From the NCBI GenBank assembly GCA_014529385.2, contig CM043957.1:71135003-71199002 (forward strand): 64,000 bases of DNA. The letters are read 5' to 3'. Shown one piece after another: positions 56,912 to 64,000 of the stretch (the stretch's first letter is position 1; every line of letters starts with the position of its first letter). This DNA comes from Adiantum capillus-veneris. Lineage: Eukaryota; Streptophyta; Polypodiopsida; Polypodiales; Pteridaceae. The position numbers and the translations under genes were made by a program. The notes under the pieces are model-generated. The model saw only the letters and a program-made list of their open reading frames with translations, was not told the DNA's origin and did not search any database.

Positions 56912-57118
56912 TGTTGGGGTGTAGGCCAGGTGGCCGTGGGAAACCACCCTTGTACACTTAATTTTCCCTTTTCAATATAGGGAGAGAAAGAGGAAGAGTT
57001 GACTCTTCTCTTTCTACTCCACTAATCCACAGAGTGGCTGCCTGTGCATCTCCCCCTTCCCCATTCTCTTCTTCCCCTCTCTTGCACACACTCCGTACAC
57101 GCACACGCGCACTCATCA
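56912..57118 (+). repeat. Element C 3' LTR
   Basis: 207 bp, followed by the CTTAT duplication at 57119-57123. About three substitutions against the 5' LTR. Confidence 0.95.
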
Positions 57119-57123
57119 CTTAT

Positions 57124-57661
57124 GTACTTAACAGGTGTCCTACCAAAGCTTTGCAGTCTATTACTCCATTTGAAGCATGGCATGATAGAAAGCCTTCTAT
57201 TGAGCACTTGCATGTTTTTGGCTGTTTGGCATATGCTTTGGTGCCACAAGTGCAGCGCAGAAAATTGGATGATAAGGCTGTCAACTGTATTTTTGTTGGT
57301 TATAGTGCTGAAAGCAAAGCTTATAGTTTGTATCATCCGCAAACAAAACCTATTCTGGTTTCTCGGGATGTAGTGTTTGTGGAAGATTCTGTTCAGCCCT
57401 TGTTGTCATGTACTAGAGACAGTAATGTAAGCTCACAGGACATTTATGACACTTTGTTGCCTCTTTTCAGTGGTGGAAATACAAATGTAAGTTCCAATGA
57501 GGCAAATGTACAGCCTATGGGGGTTTCTGAAAATGTTTTAGATCAGCCTATTACTAATGCAGATGTACATGATGTACTTGATGAGGAAAGGGTTGAAAAT
57601 GAGCACGCTAGAAGTATGCCAAAATGGCTGGTGCACACTTTGCGTGATAGTAAATTGGATG
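57124..57661 (+). pseudogene. Element B integrase end and linker, second part
   Basis: Resumes the frame left at 31038 (VLNRCPTKALQSITPFEAW, FGCLAYALVPQVQRRKLDDK). It has an Asn/Ser-rich linker and ends at GGATG, where element E is inserted. No stop in this piece. The frame continues at 63608. Confidence 0.9.
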
Positions 57662-57878
57662 TGTTAAAGAATATGATGTTAAAGAATATGCCCAGTGTGC
57701 TATGGGCGGCTGGACACTGATTATACTATGTTGTAAATATACTTTGGATAATAGTTAAAAGAAGAAGAAGAGAAGAGCAGCTCGTTGAATGGCTGCTACA
57801 GGGTAACGATTGTGTGTGTGTGTCTCGATGTGTGTTGGTGTGTGTGTGTAGTCTTCTTTTCTACCTTCTCCATCACCT
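57662..57878 (+). repeat. Extra tandem LTR copy at the 5' end of element E
   Basis: 217 bp, equal to the LTR but lacking its last 12 bases (GCGCACTCTACA). It abuts the complete 5' LTR. One difference seen from it (A for C near 57753). The internal 14-bp direct repeat GTTAAAGAATATGA at the LTR start is present in all copies. Confidence 0.93.
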
Positions 57879-58107
57879 TGTTAAAGAATATGATGTTAAA
57901 GAATATGCCCAGTGTGCTATGGGCGGCTGGACACTGATTATACTATGTTGTAAATATACTTTGGATAATAGTTCAAAGAAGAAGAAGAGAAGAGCAGCTC
58001 GTTGAATGGCTGCTACAGGGTAACGATTGTGTGTGTGTGTCTCGATGTGTGTTGGTGTGTGTGTGTAGTCTTCTTTTCTACCTTCTCCATCACCTGCGCA
58101 CTCTACA
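57879..58107 (+). repeat. Element E 5' LTR (complete copy)
   Basis: 229 bp, TGTTAAAG...CTCTACA. Matches 63374-63602. Contains GT runs and (GAA)n-like GAAGAAGAAG. Confidence 0.95.
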
Positions 58108-58110
58108 AAG

Positions 58111-58122
58111 TGGTATCAGAGC
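58111..58122 (+). promoter_or_regulatory. Primer binding site, tRNA-iMet (element E)
   Basis: TGGTATCAGAGC, three bases after the LTR end. Confidence 0.95.
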
Positions 58123-59011
58123 TCAGTTTGAGGACCTACAGTCAATACACAGGTTTCCGCAGCTCCGGAAAACAGCAAAAAAGAGAGGTTTTTTGGTCAT
58201 AACTCCCTCACCCGAACTCGGAATACAGTGATCCAGGAGTCTATCTTTATGTTTTTGGGCGTTCCGGACGCATTGGCATACTCAGATTTGCCAAAATCTG
58301 CAATTTTCTGCAGCAAACAGCCAGTTCACACAAGCATAGGAGATGTCGAGTTTTGCACTCGACAGTAGATTTACAGGTTACAGGTGAAGAATTCAGCATT
58401 TACACAGGTTTTGGAGAGCGACATAGAGCTTTTGCATCATGACATTGTGTTATCGAAGATTATGTTTGGTTGTTGTGGGTCCGTTATGGACAGCCGCCTA
58501 TGTAAGAAAGGTTGTGGGAAGAAGTTGAGGCGGTTATATTGTCAGATTGAGTACTTTGTGGTTATGTATGGATATGCGGTCAATGTATTTTGGAAAACTG
58601 CAGCCTTTGTGAGGGTCGAGTGAGGTTTTTTGAAGCCTTGCCTTGGGAGCTTTGGTACCTTGGCAAGGTGGATTAGGTACTGGAGCGAACCCCCGACTGG
58701 CCCCGCGAAAGACCTCATACGTCGTTTACGACTATGGGAAGAAGGTGGATGTATGGATATGTGGTACAGGACAGCGTATGGATTGCATTTGCATACAGGT
58801 CCATGTGGACATTGTTTTAGAGTATTTATGCATAGTACTGAGTCAGTCTGTGGCAAAGTGAGTCAGTGGATTTTCCCTTGGCAGTGAGAGATTTTATGTC
58901 AGTGTTTATGAGAACTTTGGTTGAGATTGTCACTTGAGATATTGTCCAAATACAAACGAAACTCTGCCGAAATTTTGTCAAAATCCTTTGAAAGAAATTG
59001 AGAGAGTGAAG
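58123..59011 (+). other. Element E leader
   Basis: 0.9-kb untranslated leader. Short frames are present but no supported gene or captured sequence. Confidence 0.7.
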
Positions 59012-62000
59012 ATGGCAGAAAGTTCAACTCAAGTCACACAGATTGTTGGAGAGAAGCTGACCAGAGAGAACTACAGCATATGGTCTTACAGGATGGAGAA
59101 CTTTATCATGGGCAAAGGTTTATGGGATTATGTTACAGGTGAACAAGAGTGTCCAGAGGTTGGTTTGGAACCAAATAGAGAGAATTTTGAAGCACATAAA
59201 ACATGGCAAGCAGGAGTAGAAGCTTACAAGAAGTGGATCGAGAATTCAAGGAAAGTGATGCATTGGATTTCACTATGCATTAGTGACTTCTTTATACCAC
59301 ATGTGAAGAAGGCTCAATCTCCAAAGGAAGCATGGGAGATACTAGCAAGAATGAACAGCTCCAATACAGAACCACGAAAAGTTCACTTGAAGCAAAGGTT
59401 ACATTGTGTATGGCGAGGAAATAGATCCATATCAGATTATGTGACAGAGATAAAGCAAATACAGGAAGATCTTGCGAGCATTAATGTTGAAGTTCCAGAT
59501 GATGACTTAGTTTCAGTGACATTGAATGGTTTGGGACCGGAATACAAGTCATTGGATACATCTATATCTGTTCGAGGACACATGCCTGATTTTGAAGAGT
59601 TAGTAAACCTTTGTTTGCAAGAAGAGGTGAAGTTAGGAAAGTCAGGTCCTTCTACATCAAATAACAATTCCAGAGATCAGGTTTTTTACTCTAGAAGTCG
59701 TGGAAACAATAGAGGTGGAAGAGGAAACTATGGTCGTGGAAACAATGTTGGAAGAGGTCAATGGCAAAACCAACAAAGTCAAAGTTACAATGATTATAGC
59801 CAAAGAGGCAGGGGGAGAGCCCGAACTCGTGGACGCGGAGGTGGACGATTTGTACATCCTCAAAGAGATGGATATTGTAACAGATGTGGCATTTATGGTC
59901 ACTTTGAAAGAGAATGTTACACAAGGCTAAATCAAAATCGTGATCGTGGTGGAAGAGGCCGAGGTTATGGCAGACATGGAGGAAACTTTGCTGGATACAA
60001 TCCTCACGATCAAAATATATATGACAATAGGTCGAGTGGACATTTATTTCCTATGGAGCATGTTGTTGGAAGCATGGTGGAGCCACATCATACAGATGAT
60101 TGGTATTTAGATAGTGGTGCCACAAATCATATGACATATCATGGTGAATGGTTTGACAGAAAAGAGAAGTTAGAAGAGGATGAGTTTGTCGCTACAGGTG
60201 ATGATACTATGCATCGAATTACACATGTTGGTTCAGTTCCATTGCTAGAAAAAGACGGGACATACAACACATTGGGAGATGTTCTATATGTGCCTTCAAT
60301 CACAAAGAATTTAGCATCAGTTGGACAGATGACAGATCAAGGGTTGCAAGTCCGTTTTAATCGTTATGGTTGCTTCATAGAGGAGTTTCACAACGGCAAA
60401 CCAGGCAAGATATTGGCACGTGGAAGAAAGAAAGGCCGCTTGTTCTCATTGGAAGCTGGAGATCCATGTTTACACAGTGGTATGTATGCAAACAAATCAG
60501 CCACTCAAGATGATTGGGCAAATTTATGGCATAAGAGAATCGGTCATGTCAATTTTAGAAGATTAAAGCATATGCAATCAAATCAAATTGTACGTGGATT
60601 ACCAAAGTTTGGCAGATTGAATTTTGATCATGTTTGTGAAGCTTGTCAATTTGGAAAGCAATCTCGTTTACCATTTCCAAAGAGGGGGAGAATTAGCCAG
60701 AGTCCTTTGGAAATTGTTCATTCAGATATTTGGGGACCTTGTGATCATGCTACACCAAATGGTTGTCGATACTTTATCACATTTACGGATGATTACAGCA
60801 GAATGACATGGGTTTACTTTCTCAAGGCAAAGTCAGAGGCATTTGAAGTATTTTTGGAGTTCAAAGTTATGGTTGAAAAAGAGAATGGTTGTCAAATTAA
60901 ATGCCTACGTACAGATGGAGGGGGAGAGTACATGTCACACAGTTTTGATGATTACTTACGTGAACAAGGCATAAGAAGACAGATTACTTGTAGATACACA
61001 CCACAACAAAATGGAGTTGCTGAGAGAAAGAATAGAGTCATAGCAGAGATTGCAAGAGCCATGATGAATGAGATGAATATGCCATTAACATATTGGGCTG
61101 AAGCAGTTCATACAGCAGTACACATTATGAATCGAACACCAACAGCTGCCATTCATGAAATTTCACCTTATGAGAGACTTTATGGGATCAAGCCAACAGT
61201 TTCCTACATGAAAGTTTTTGGATGTGTTTGCTATGTTCATGTACCAAATGAAGCAAGAAAGAAGATGGAGCCAAAGGCAGTGAAGTGTATATTCTTGGGC
61301 TACCCAGTTGAAAAGAAAGGTTACAAGTGCTATGATCCTACGACAAGACAAGTTTATGTCAGTAGAGATGTCAGATTTTGTGAGCATGAACCATGGTATA
61401 AACCAAAGCCAGTGATGATAGAAGATGAGTATGAAGAGCAAGAGAATGTGCGTCATGTTGTTGATAAGCCAGGACCATCAAAAAGAACTATTTCAGGACC
61501 ACATATGGCGGAGGAGAGTACAGGAAGTGTCAACCCATGGAGTGGTCGTTTGCGAGATAAGAAGCAAGACGAGAAAGGCAAGAAGAAAGTGGTTGAAGAG
61601 AGTTCTGGAGATGAAAGCCTCGATGAAGAGCATGATTTACCACATTTGAGGACACCTGGTAGTAAGCATATTGAGAAATATGTACCCCCATATGCAAGAG
61701 TTGAAGAGAAGAGTGCACCACAGTTGAGAAGATCAGAGAGGGTACGTTATCCAGTTGATAGATTGACATACAATGGTTACATGCGTACACATTATGCATA
61801 CATGGTTTCACGTGTGCAACATAAAGAGCCTACATGTTTTCAAGAGGCAATTGGAAAATCAGAATGGGAGTCAGCTATGGATGATGAGATGGATGCTCTT
61901 GTGAAGAATGACACTTGGGATTTGGTTCGCTTGCCAAGTGGAAAGAAAGCAATTGGTTCAAAATGGGTATACAAAGTCAAGTGCAAGTCAGATGGTAGTG

Positions 62001-63379
62001 TGGAAAGATACAAAGCGAGGCTTGTTGCTAAAGGTTATGCACAAACAAAAGGTCTTGATTATGATGAGACATTTAGTCCAGTTGCAAAGATGACAACAGT
62101 CAGATTGGTGATAGCAATGGCAAGTATGTTCGGTTGGAAGTTACGGCAAATGGATGTGGATAATGCATTCTTGAATGGTGACTTGGAAGAAGAAGTTTAT
62201 ATGATACAGCCAGAGGGTTATCAACATCCAGAGTTTCCATATTATGTGTGTAAGTTGAAGAAAGCATTGTATGGTTTGAAGCAAGCATCTAGAGCTTGGT
62301 GTGAAAAGATAACTAGATTCTTGAAGAAGATTGGATTTAAACAATCTACTGCTGATCACTCATTATTTTTGAAGCATGTTGATGGAGAGATCGTCGTTAT
62401 TGTTATCTATGTTGATGACTTGATTCTCACTGGAAATCATGCTGAGCAAATTTTGCATGTCAAGAAGAGTTTGTTGAGAGAATTCAACATGAAGGACCTT
62501 GGTGAGTTGAGATATTTCTTGGGAATTGAAATTGTCAATACTTTATCAGGAATTTGGATGATACAAAGACAATACGCATTGGATATGCTTGAGAAGTATG
62601 GAATGACAGCATGCAAACCGGTTGATACACCTCTTGATCAAAATGTGAAGTTGTTTGATGATGGACATTACATTGAGGATGTCACTATGTATCGCAAGAT
62701 GGTTGGAAGCCTTATTTACTTGACAATAACAAGGCCAGATTTGAGTTATGCAGTGGGTGTTGTGAGTCAATTCATGCAAAAGCCATGTAAAAGTCATCTT
62801 GATGCAGTGAGACGGATTATGAGATATGTGAAAGCCACTGTCAGTTATGGAATGTTTTATGAAAAGAATGGGAAGCTTTGTCTTTATGGTTACACAGATG
62901 CAGATTGGGCAGGAGATTTTATGGATAGAAGATCTACAAGTGGTTATGCATTTTCCATTGGCAATGGTATGATAAGTTGGAGTAGCAAGAAGCAATCAAC
63001 TGTAGCATTATCAAGTACAGAAGCTGAATATCGTGGAGCAGCTTTGGCAGCATGTGAAGAGTCATGGTTGAGAGTACTTATGGTAGAATTTGGTTTTGAC
63101 TATCTTGACAGTGTCATTATATATTGTGACAATATTAGCAGCATCATGTTGGCAAAGAATCCAGTCTACCATGCTCGCACTAAACACATTGAGGTACATT
63201 ATCACTTCATTAGAGAAAAAGTTTTGGCAAATGAGATTGATTTGGTGTATGTGAAGACAAATGATCAAGTTGCGGATATATTCACAAAAGCTCTTGGAAA
63301 GGAGAAGTTTTGCTACTTTCGTGAAGCATTGGGAATCCATCATATGCAAGCTCACTCTGAGCTTGAGGGGGAGTGTTAA
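59012..63379 (+). CDS. Element E Gag-Pol polyprotein (1455 aa), intact
   Basis: The start is the first ATG of the frame (59012, MAESSTQVTQ); the 26 open codons upstream lack ATG. Gag includes an RGG-rich stretch (about 230-285) and a CX2CX4HX4C zinc knuckle (C289, C292, H297, C302). Protease active site is LDSGAT (Asp367). Integrase has a zinc region (LWHKRIGHVNF, CEACQFGKQ) and catalytic Asp572, Asp635, Glu671 (DX35E). RT has KARLVAKGYAQTKGLDYDETFSPV and YVDD (1133-1136). RNase H begins at GYTDADWAGD (Asp1296). Length and order are standard for a single-ORF plant copia element. The final codons span the polypurine tract, and the stop TAA lies in the first bases of the 3' LTR. Confidence 0.95.
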   Translation: MAESSTQVTQIVGEKLTRENYSIWSYRMENFIMGKGLWDYVTGEQECPEVGLEPNRENFEAHKTWQAGVEAYKKWIENSRKVMHWISLCISDFFIPHVKKAQSPKEAWEILARMNSSNTEPRKVHLKQRLHCVWRGNRSISDYVTEIKQIQEDLASINVEVPDDDLVSVTLNGLGPEYKSLDTSISVRGHMPDFEELVNLCLQEEVKLGKSGPSTSNNNSRDQVFYSRSRGNNRGGRGNYGRGNNVGRGQWQNQQSQSYNDYSQRGRGRARTRGRGGGRFVHPQRDGYCNRCGIYGHFERECYTRLNQNRDRGGRGRGYGRHGGNFAGYNPHDQNIYDNRSSGHLFPMEHVVGSMVEPHHTDDWYLDSGATNHMTYHGEWFDRKEKLEEDEFVATGDDTMHRITHVGSVPLLEKDGTYNTLGDVLYVPSITKNLASVGQMTDQGLQVRFNRYGCFIEEFHNGKPGKILARGRKKGRLFSLEAGDPCLHSGMYANKSATQDDWANLWHKRIGHVNFRRLKHMQSNQIVRGLPKFGRLNFDHVCEACQFGKQSRLPFPKRGRISQSPLEIVHSDIWGPCDHATPNGCRYFITFTDDYSRMTWVYFLKAKSEAFEVFLEFKVMVEKENGCQIKCLRTDGGGEYMSHSFDDYLREQGIRRQITCRYTPQQNGVAERKNRVIAEIARAMMNEMNMPLTYWAEAVHTAVHIMNRTPTAAIHEISPYERLYGIKPTVSYMKVFGCVCYVHVPNEARKKMEPKAVKCIFLGYPVEKKGYKCYDPTTRQVYVSRDVRFCEHEPWYKPKPVMIEDEYEEQENVRHVVDKPGPSKRTISGPHMAEESTGSVNPWSGRLRDKKQDEKGKKKVVEESSGDESLDEEHDLPHLRTPGSKHIEKYVPPYARVEEKSAPQLRRSERVRYPVDRLTYNGYMRTHYAYMVSRVQHKEPTCFQEAIGKSEWESAMDDEMDALVKNDTWDLVRLPSGKKAIGSKWVYKVKCKSDGSVERYKARLVAKGYAQTKGLDYDETFSPVAKMTTVRLVIAMASMFGWKLRQMDVDNAFLNGDLEEEVYMIQPEGYQHPEFPYYVCKLKKALYGLKQASRAWCEKITRFLKKIGFKQSTADHSLFLKHVDGEIVVIVIYVDDLILTGNHAEQILHVKKSLLREFNMKDLGELRYFLGIEIVNTLSGIWMIQRQYALDMLEKYGMTACKPVDTPLDQNVKLFDDGHYIEDVTMYRKMVGSLIYLTITRPDLSYAVGVVSQFMQKPCKSHLDAVRRIMRYVKATVSYGMFYEKNGKLCLYGYTDADWAGDFMDRRSTSGYAFSIGNGMISWSSKKQSTVALSSTEAEYRGAALAACEESWLRVLMVEFGFDYLDSVIIYCDNISSIMLAKNPVYHARTKHIEVHYHFIREKVLANEIDLVYVKTNDQVADIFTKALGKEKFCYFREALGIHHMQAHSELEGEC
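63364..63373 (+). promoter_or_regulatory. Polypurine tract of element E
   Basis: TGAGGGGGAG directly before the 3' LTR, and at the same time coding for the last residues of the polyprotein. Confidence 0.9.
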
Positions 63380-63602
63380 AGAATATGATGTTAAAGAATA
63401 TGCCCAGTGTGCTATGGGCGGCTGGACACTGATTATACTATGTTGTAAATATACTTTGGATAATAGTTCAAAGAAGAAGAAGAGAAGAGCAGCTCGTTGA
63501 ATGGCTGCTACAGGGTAACGATTGTGTGTGTGTGTCTCGATGTGTGTTGGTGTGTGTGTGTAGTCTTCTTTTCTACCTTCTCCATCACCTGCGCACTCTA
63601 CA
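63374..63602 (+). repeat. Element E 3' LTR
   Basis: 229 bp, followed by GGATG at 63603-63607. No difference from 57879-58107 seen by eye. Confidence 0.96.
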
Positions 63603-64000
63603 GGATGCACCTTTGTCTAGTTGTACTCGTTCAGGCTCTCGCCATGCATCTTATGCATCAGATTGTTATCCTTTGGCTGTGTCTAGTTTACATGATGTTG
63701 AGGAGCCTCTGTCTTTTGATGAAGCACAGAATTCAGAAAATTGGATGGCTACCATGCAATCAGAATATGATGCACTTATAGAAAATGACACATGGACTTT
63801 ATGTGATTTTCCTCCTGGCAAAAAGGCCATTGGTACGAAGTGGGTTTACAAGTTGAAACGCAAGCCGGATGGTGAGATCGATCGCCATAAGGCTCGACTT
63901 GTTGCAAAGGGTTATGCACAGCAAAAAGGCATAGATTATGAAGAGACTTTTGCTCCCACTTGTCGTATGACTACTGTGAGTTTTCTATGTGCATTGGCAG
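63603..64000 (+). pseudogene. Element B reverse transcriptase, third part, cut by the window edge
   Basis: Resumes element B's frame after element E. A Ser-rich linker is followed by the RT start (NWMATMQSEYDALIENDTW, KKAIGTKWVYKLKRKPDGE, KARLVAKGYAQQKGIDYEET). The catalytic YVDD, RNase H and 3' LTR lie beyond 64000. No stop in this piece. Confidence 0.92.

Larger units (their letters stand above)
31039..57118 (+). mobile_element. Element C: Ty1/copia retrotransposon hosting giant element D
   Basis: Identical-length 207-bp LTRs (31039-31245 and 56912-57118) begin TGTTGGGGTGTAGG and end CTCATCA. The CTTAT duplication is exact at 31034-31038 and 57119-57123. Primer site, 2.5-kb leader, gag, protease, integrase, RT and RNase H follow in copia order. 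Element D sits in the RT/RNase H junction (37117-56174). I count about 3 differences between the LTRs. Several stops, a frameshift and an RT deletion make it defective. Confidence 0.95.
57662..63602 (+). mobile_element. Element E: intact, young Ty1/copia retrotransposon
   Basis: Target duplication GGATG is exact at 57657-57661 and 63603-63607. The 229-bp LTRs at 57879-58107 and 63374-63602 look identical. The left end carries an additional, 12-bp-shorter LTR copy (57662-57878) in direct tandem, inside the duplication. A single uninterrupted gag-pol frame has all catalytic residues. This is the best candidate for a recently or currently mobile element in the window. Confidence 0.95.
28356..64000 (+). 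mobile_element. Element B: Ty1/copia retrotransposon, twice interrupted, runs off the window
   Basis: The 5' LTR (about 28356-28557), a tRNA-iMet primer site and a gag-protease-integrase-RT order mark a copia element. Its coding region is split at CTTAT (31034-31038) by element C with nested D, and at GGATG (57657-57661) by element E. It resumes at 63603 and continues past 64000. Across both junctions the reading frame joins exactly when one copy of the duplication is removed. Point stops and a frameshift show it was already decaying. Confidence 0.9.

Noticed and set aside
57814-58231. Cys/Val-rich ORFs at the start of element E
   Set aside because: They read through GT runs in the LTR copies and recur at each LTR.
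62100-62995. Minus-strand ORFs of 60-150 codons opposite element E pol
   Set aside because: Shadows of the intact sense frame with no independent support.

Overview
The window is nuclear DNA of a land plant. It shows plant-type LTR retrotransposons (tRNA-iMet and tRNA-Asp primer sites, Ty1/copia and Ty3/gypsy chromovirus-like and Athila/Tat-like pol), a plant-like mitochondrial acyl carrier protein gene and a fragment of plant ribosomal protein S16. The density of old and nested elements and the unfamiliar accessory ORFs would fit a large-genome non-seed plant such as a fern, but that is only a guess. No prokaryotic features are present.

Layout. 1-1277: non-coding, with GA/CT microsatellites. 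1278-1649: the only complete, ordinary host gene, mitochondrial ACP. 1748-12294: a decayed Ty3/gypsy chromovirus (element A; target duplication ATGCC) whose gag is split by a solo LTR (3955-5586; duplication TTAAC). 12295-13674: flank with two long GA tracts. 13675-about 16560 (minus): 3' half of an old relative of the giant element described below. 17100-17897 (minus): an intact 265-aa ORF of unknown function. 18760-19305: a decayed ORF. 19880-21170: a decayed gag fragment of the giant family. 21440-22330 (minus): an unrelated gag fragment. 22593-about 26530 (minus): 3' half of a gypsy chromovirus. 26605-28345: a broken, coiled-coil-rich ORF of unknown function.

From 28356 to the right edge is one nested stack. 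Copia element B (28356 to beyond 64000) was hit by copia element C (31039-57118; duplication CTTAT). Element C was hit by the giant gypsy element D (37117-56174; duplication GTACC). Element B was hit a second time by copia element E (57662-63602; duplication GGATG). All these duplications are exact and the interrupted reading frames resume across them. LTR divergence read by eye agrees with the nesting: about 3/207 in C, about 3/946 plus one microsatellite difference in D, none seen in E. Element E has one uninterrupted 1455-codon polyprotein and looks recently active.

The most unusual object is giant element D (19.06 kb). It has a 1612-aa gag with an extra N-terminal domain and a protease. 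Its 1450-aa pol has a tandemly duplicated 126-residue integrase zinc-binding module and a second retropepsin-like domain after the integrase. A roughly 1090-codon coiled-coil ORF lies downstream of pol. There is an internal copy of the polypurine tract. Nine copies of a 24-bp perfect or near-perfect palindrome occupy only the two untranslated regions, with spacings near 284 or 130 bp. A second notable object is a piece of the RPS16 gene carried in antisense in the 2.5-kb leader of copia element C.
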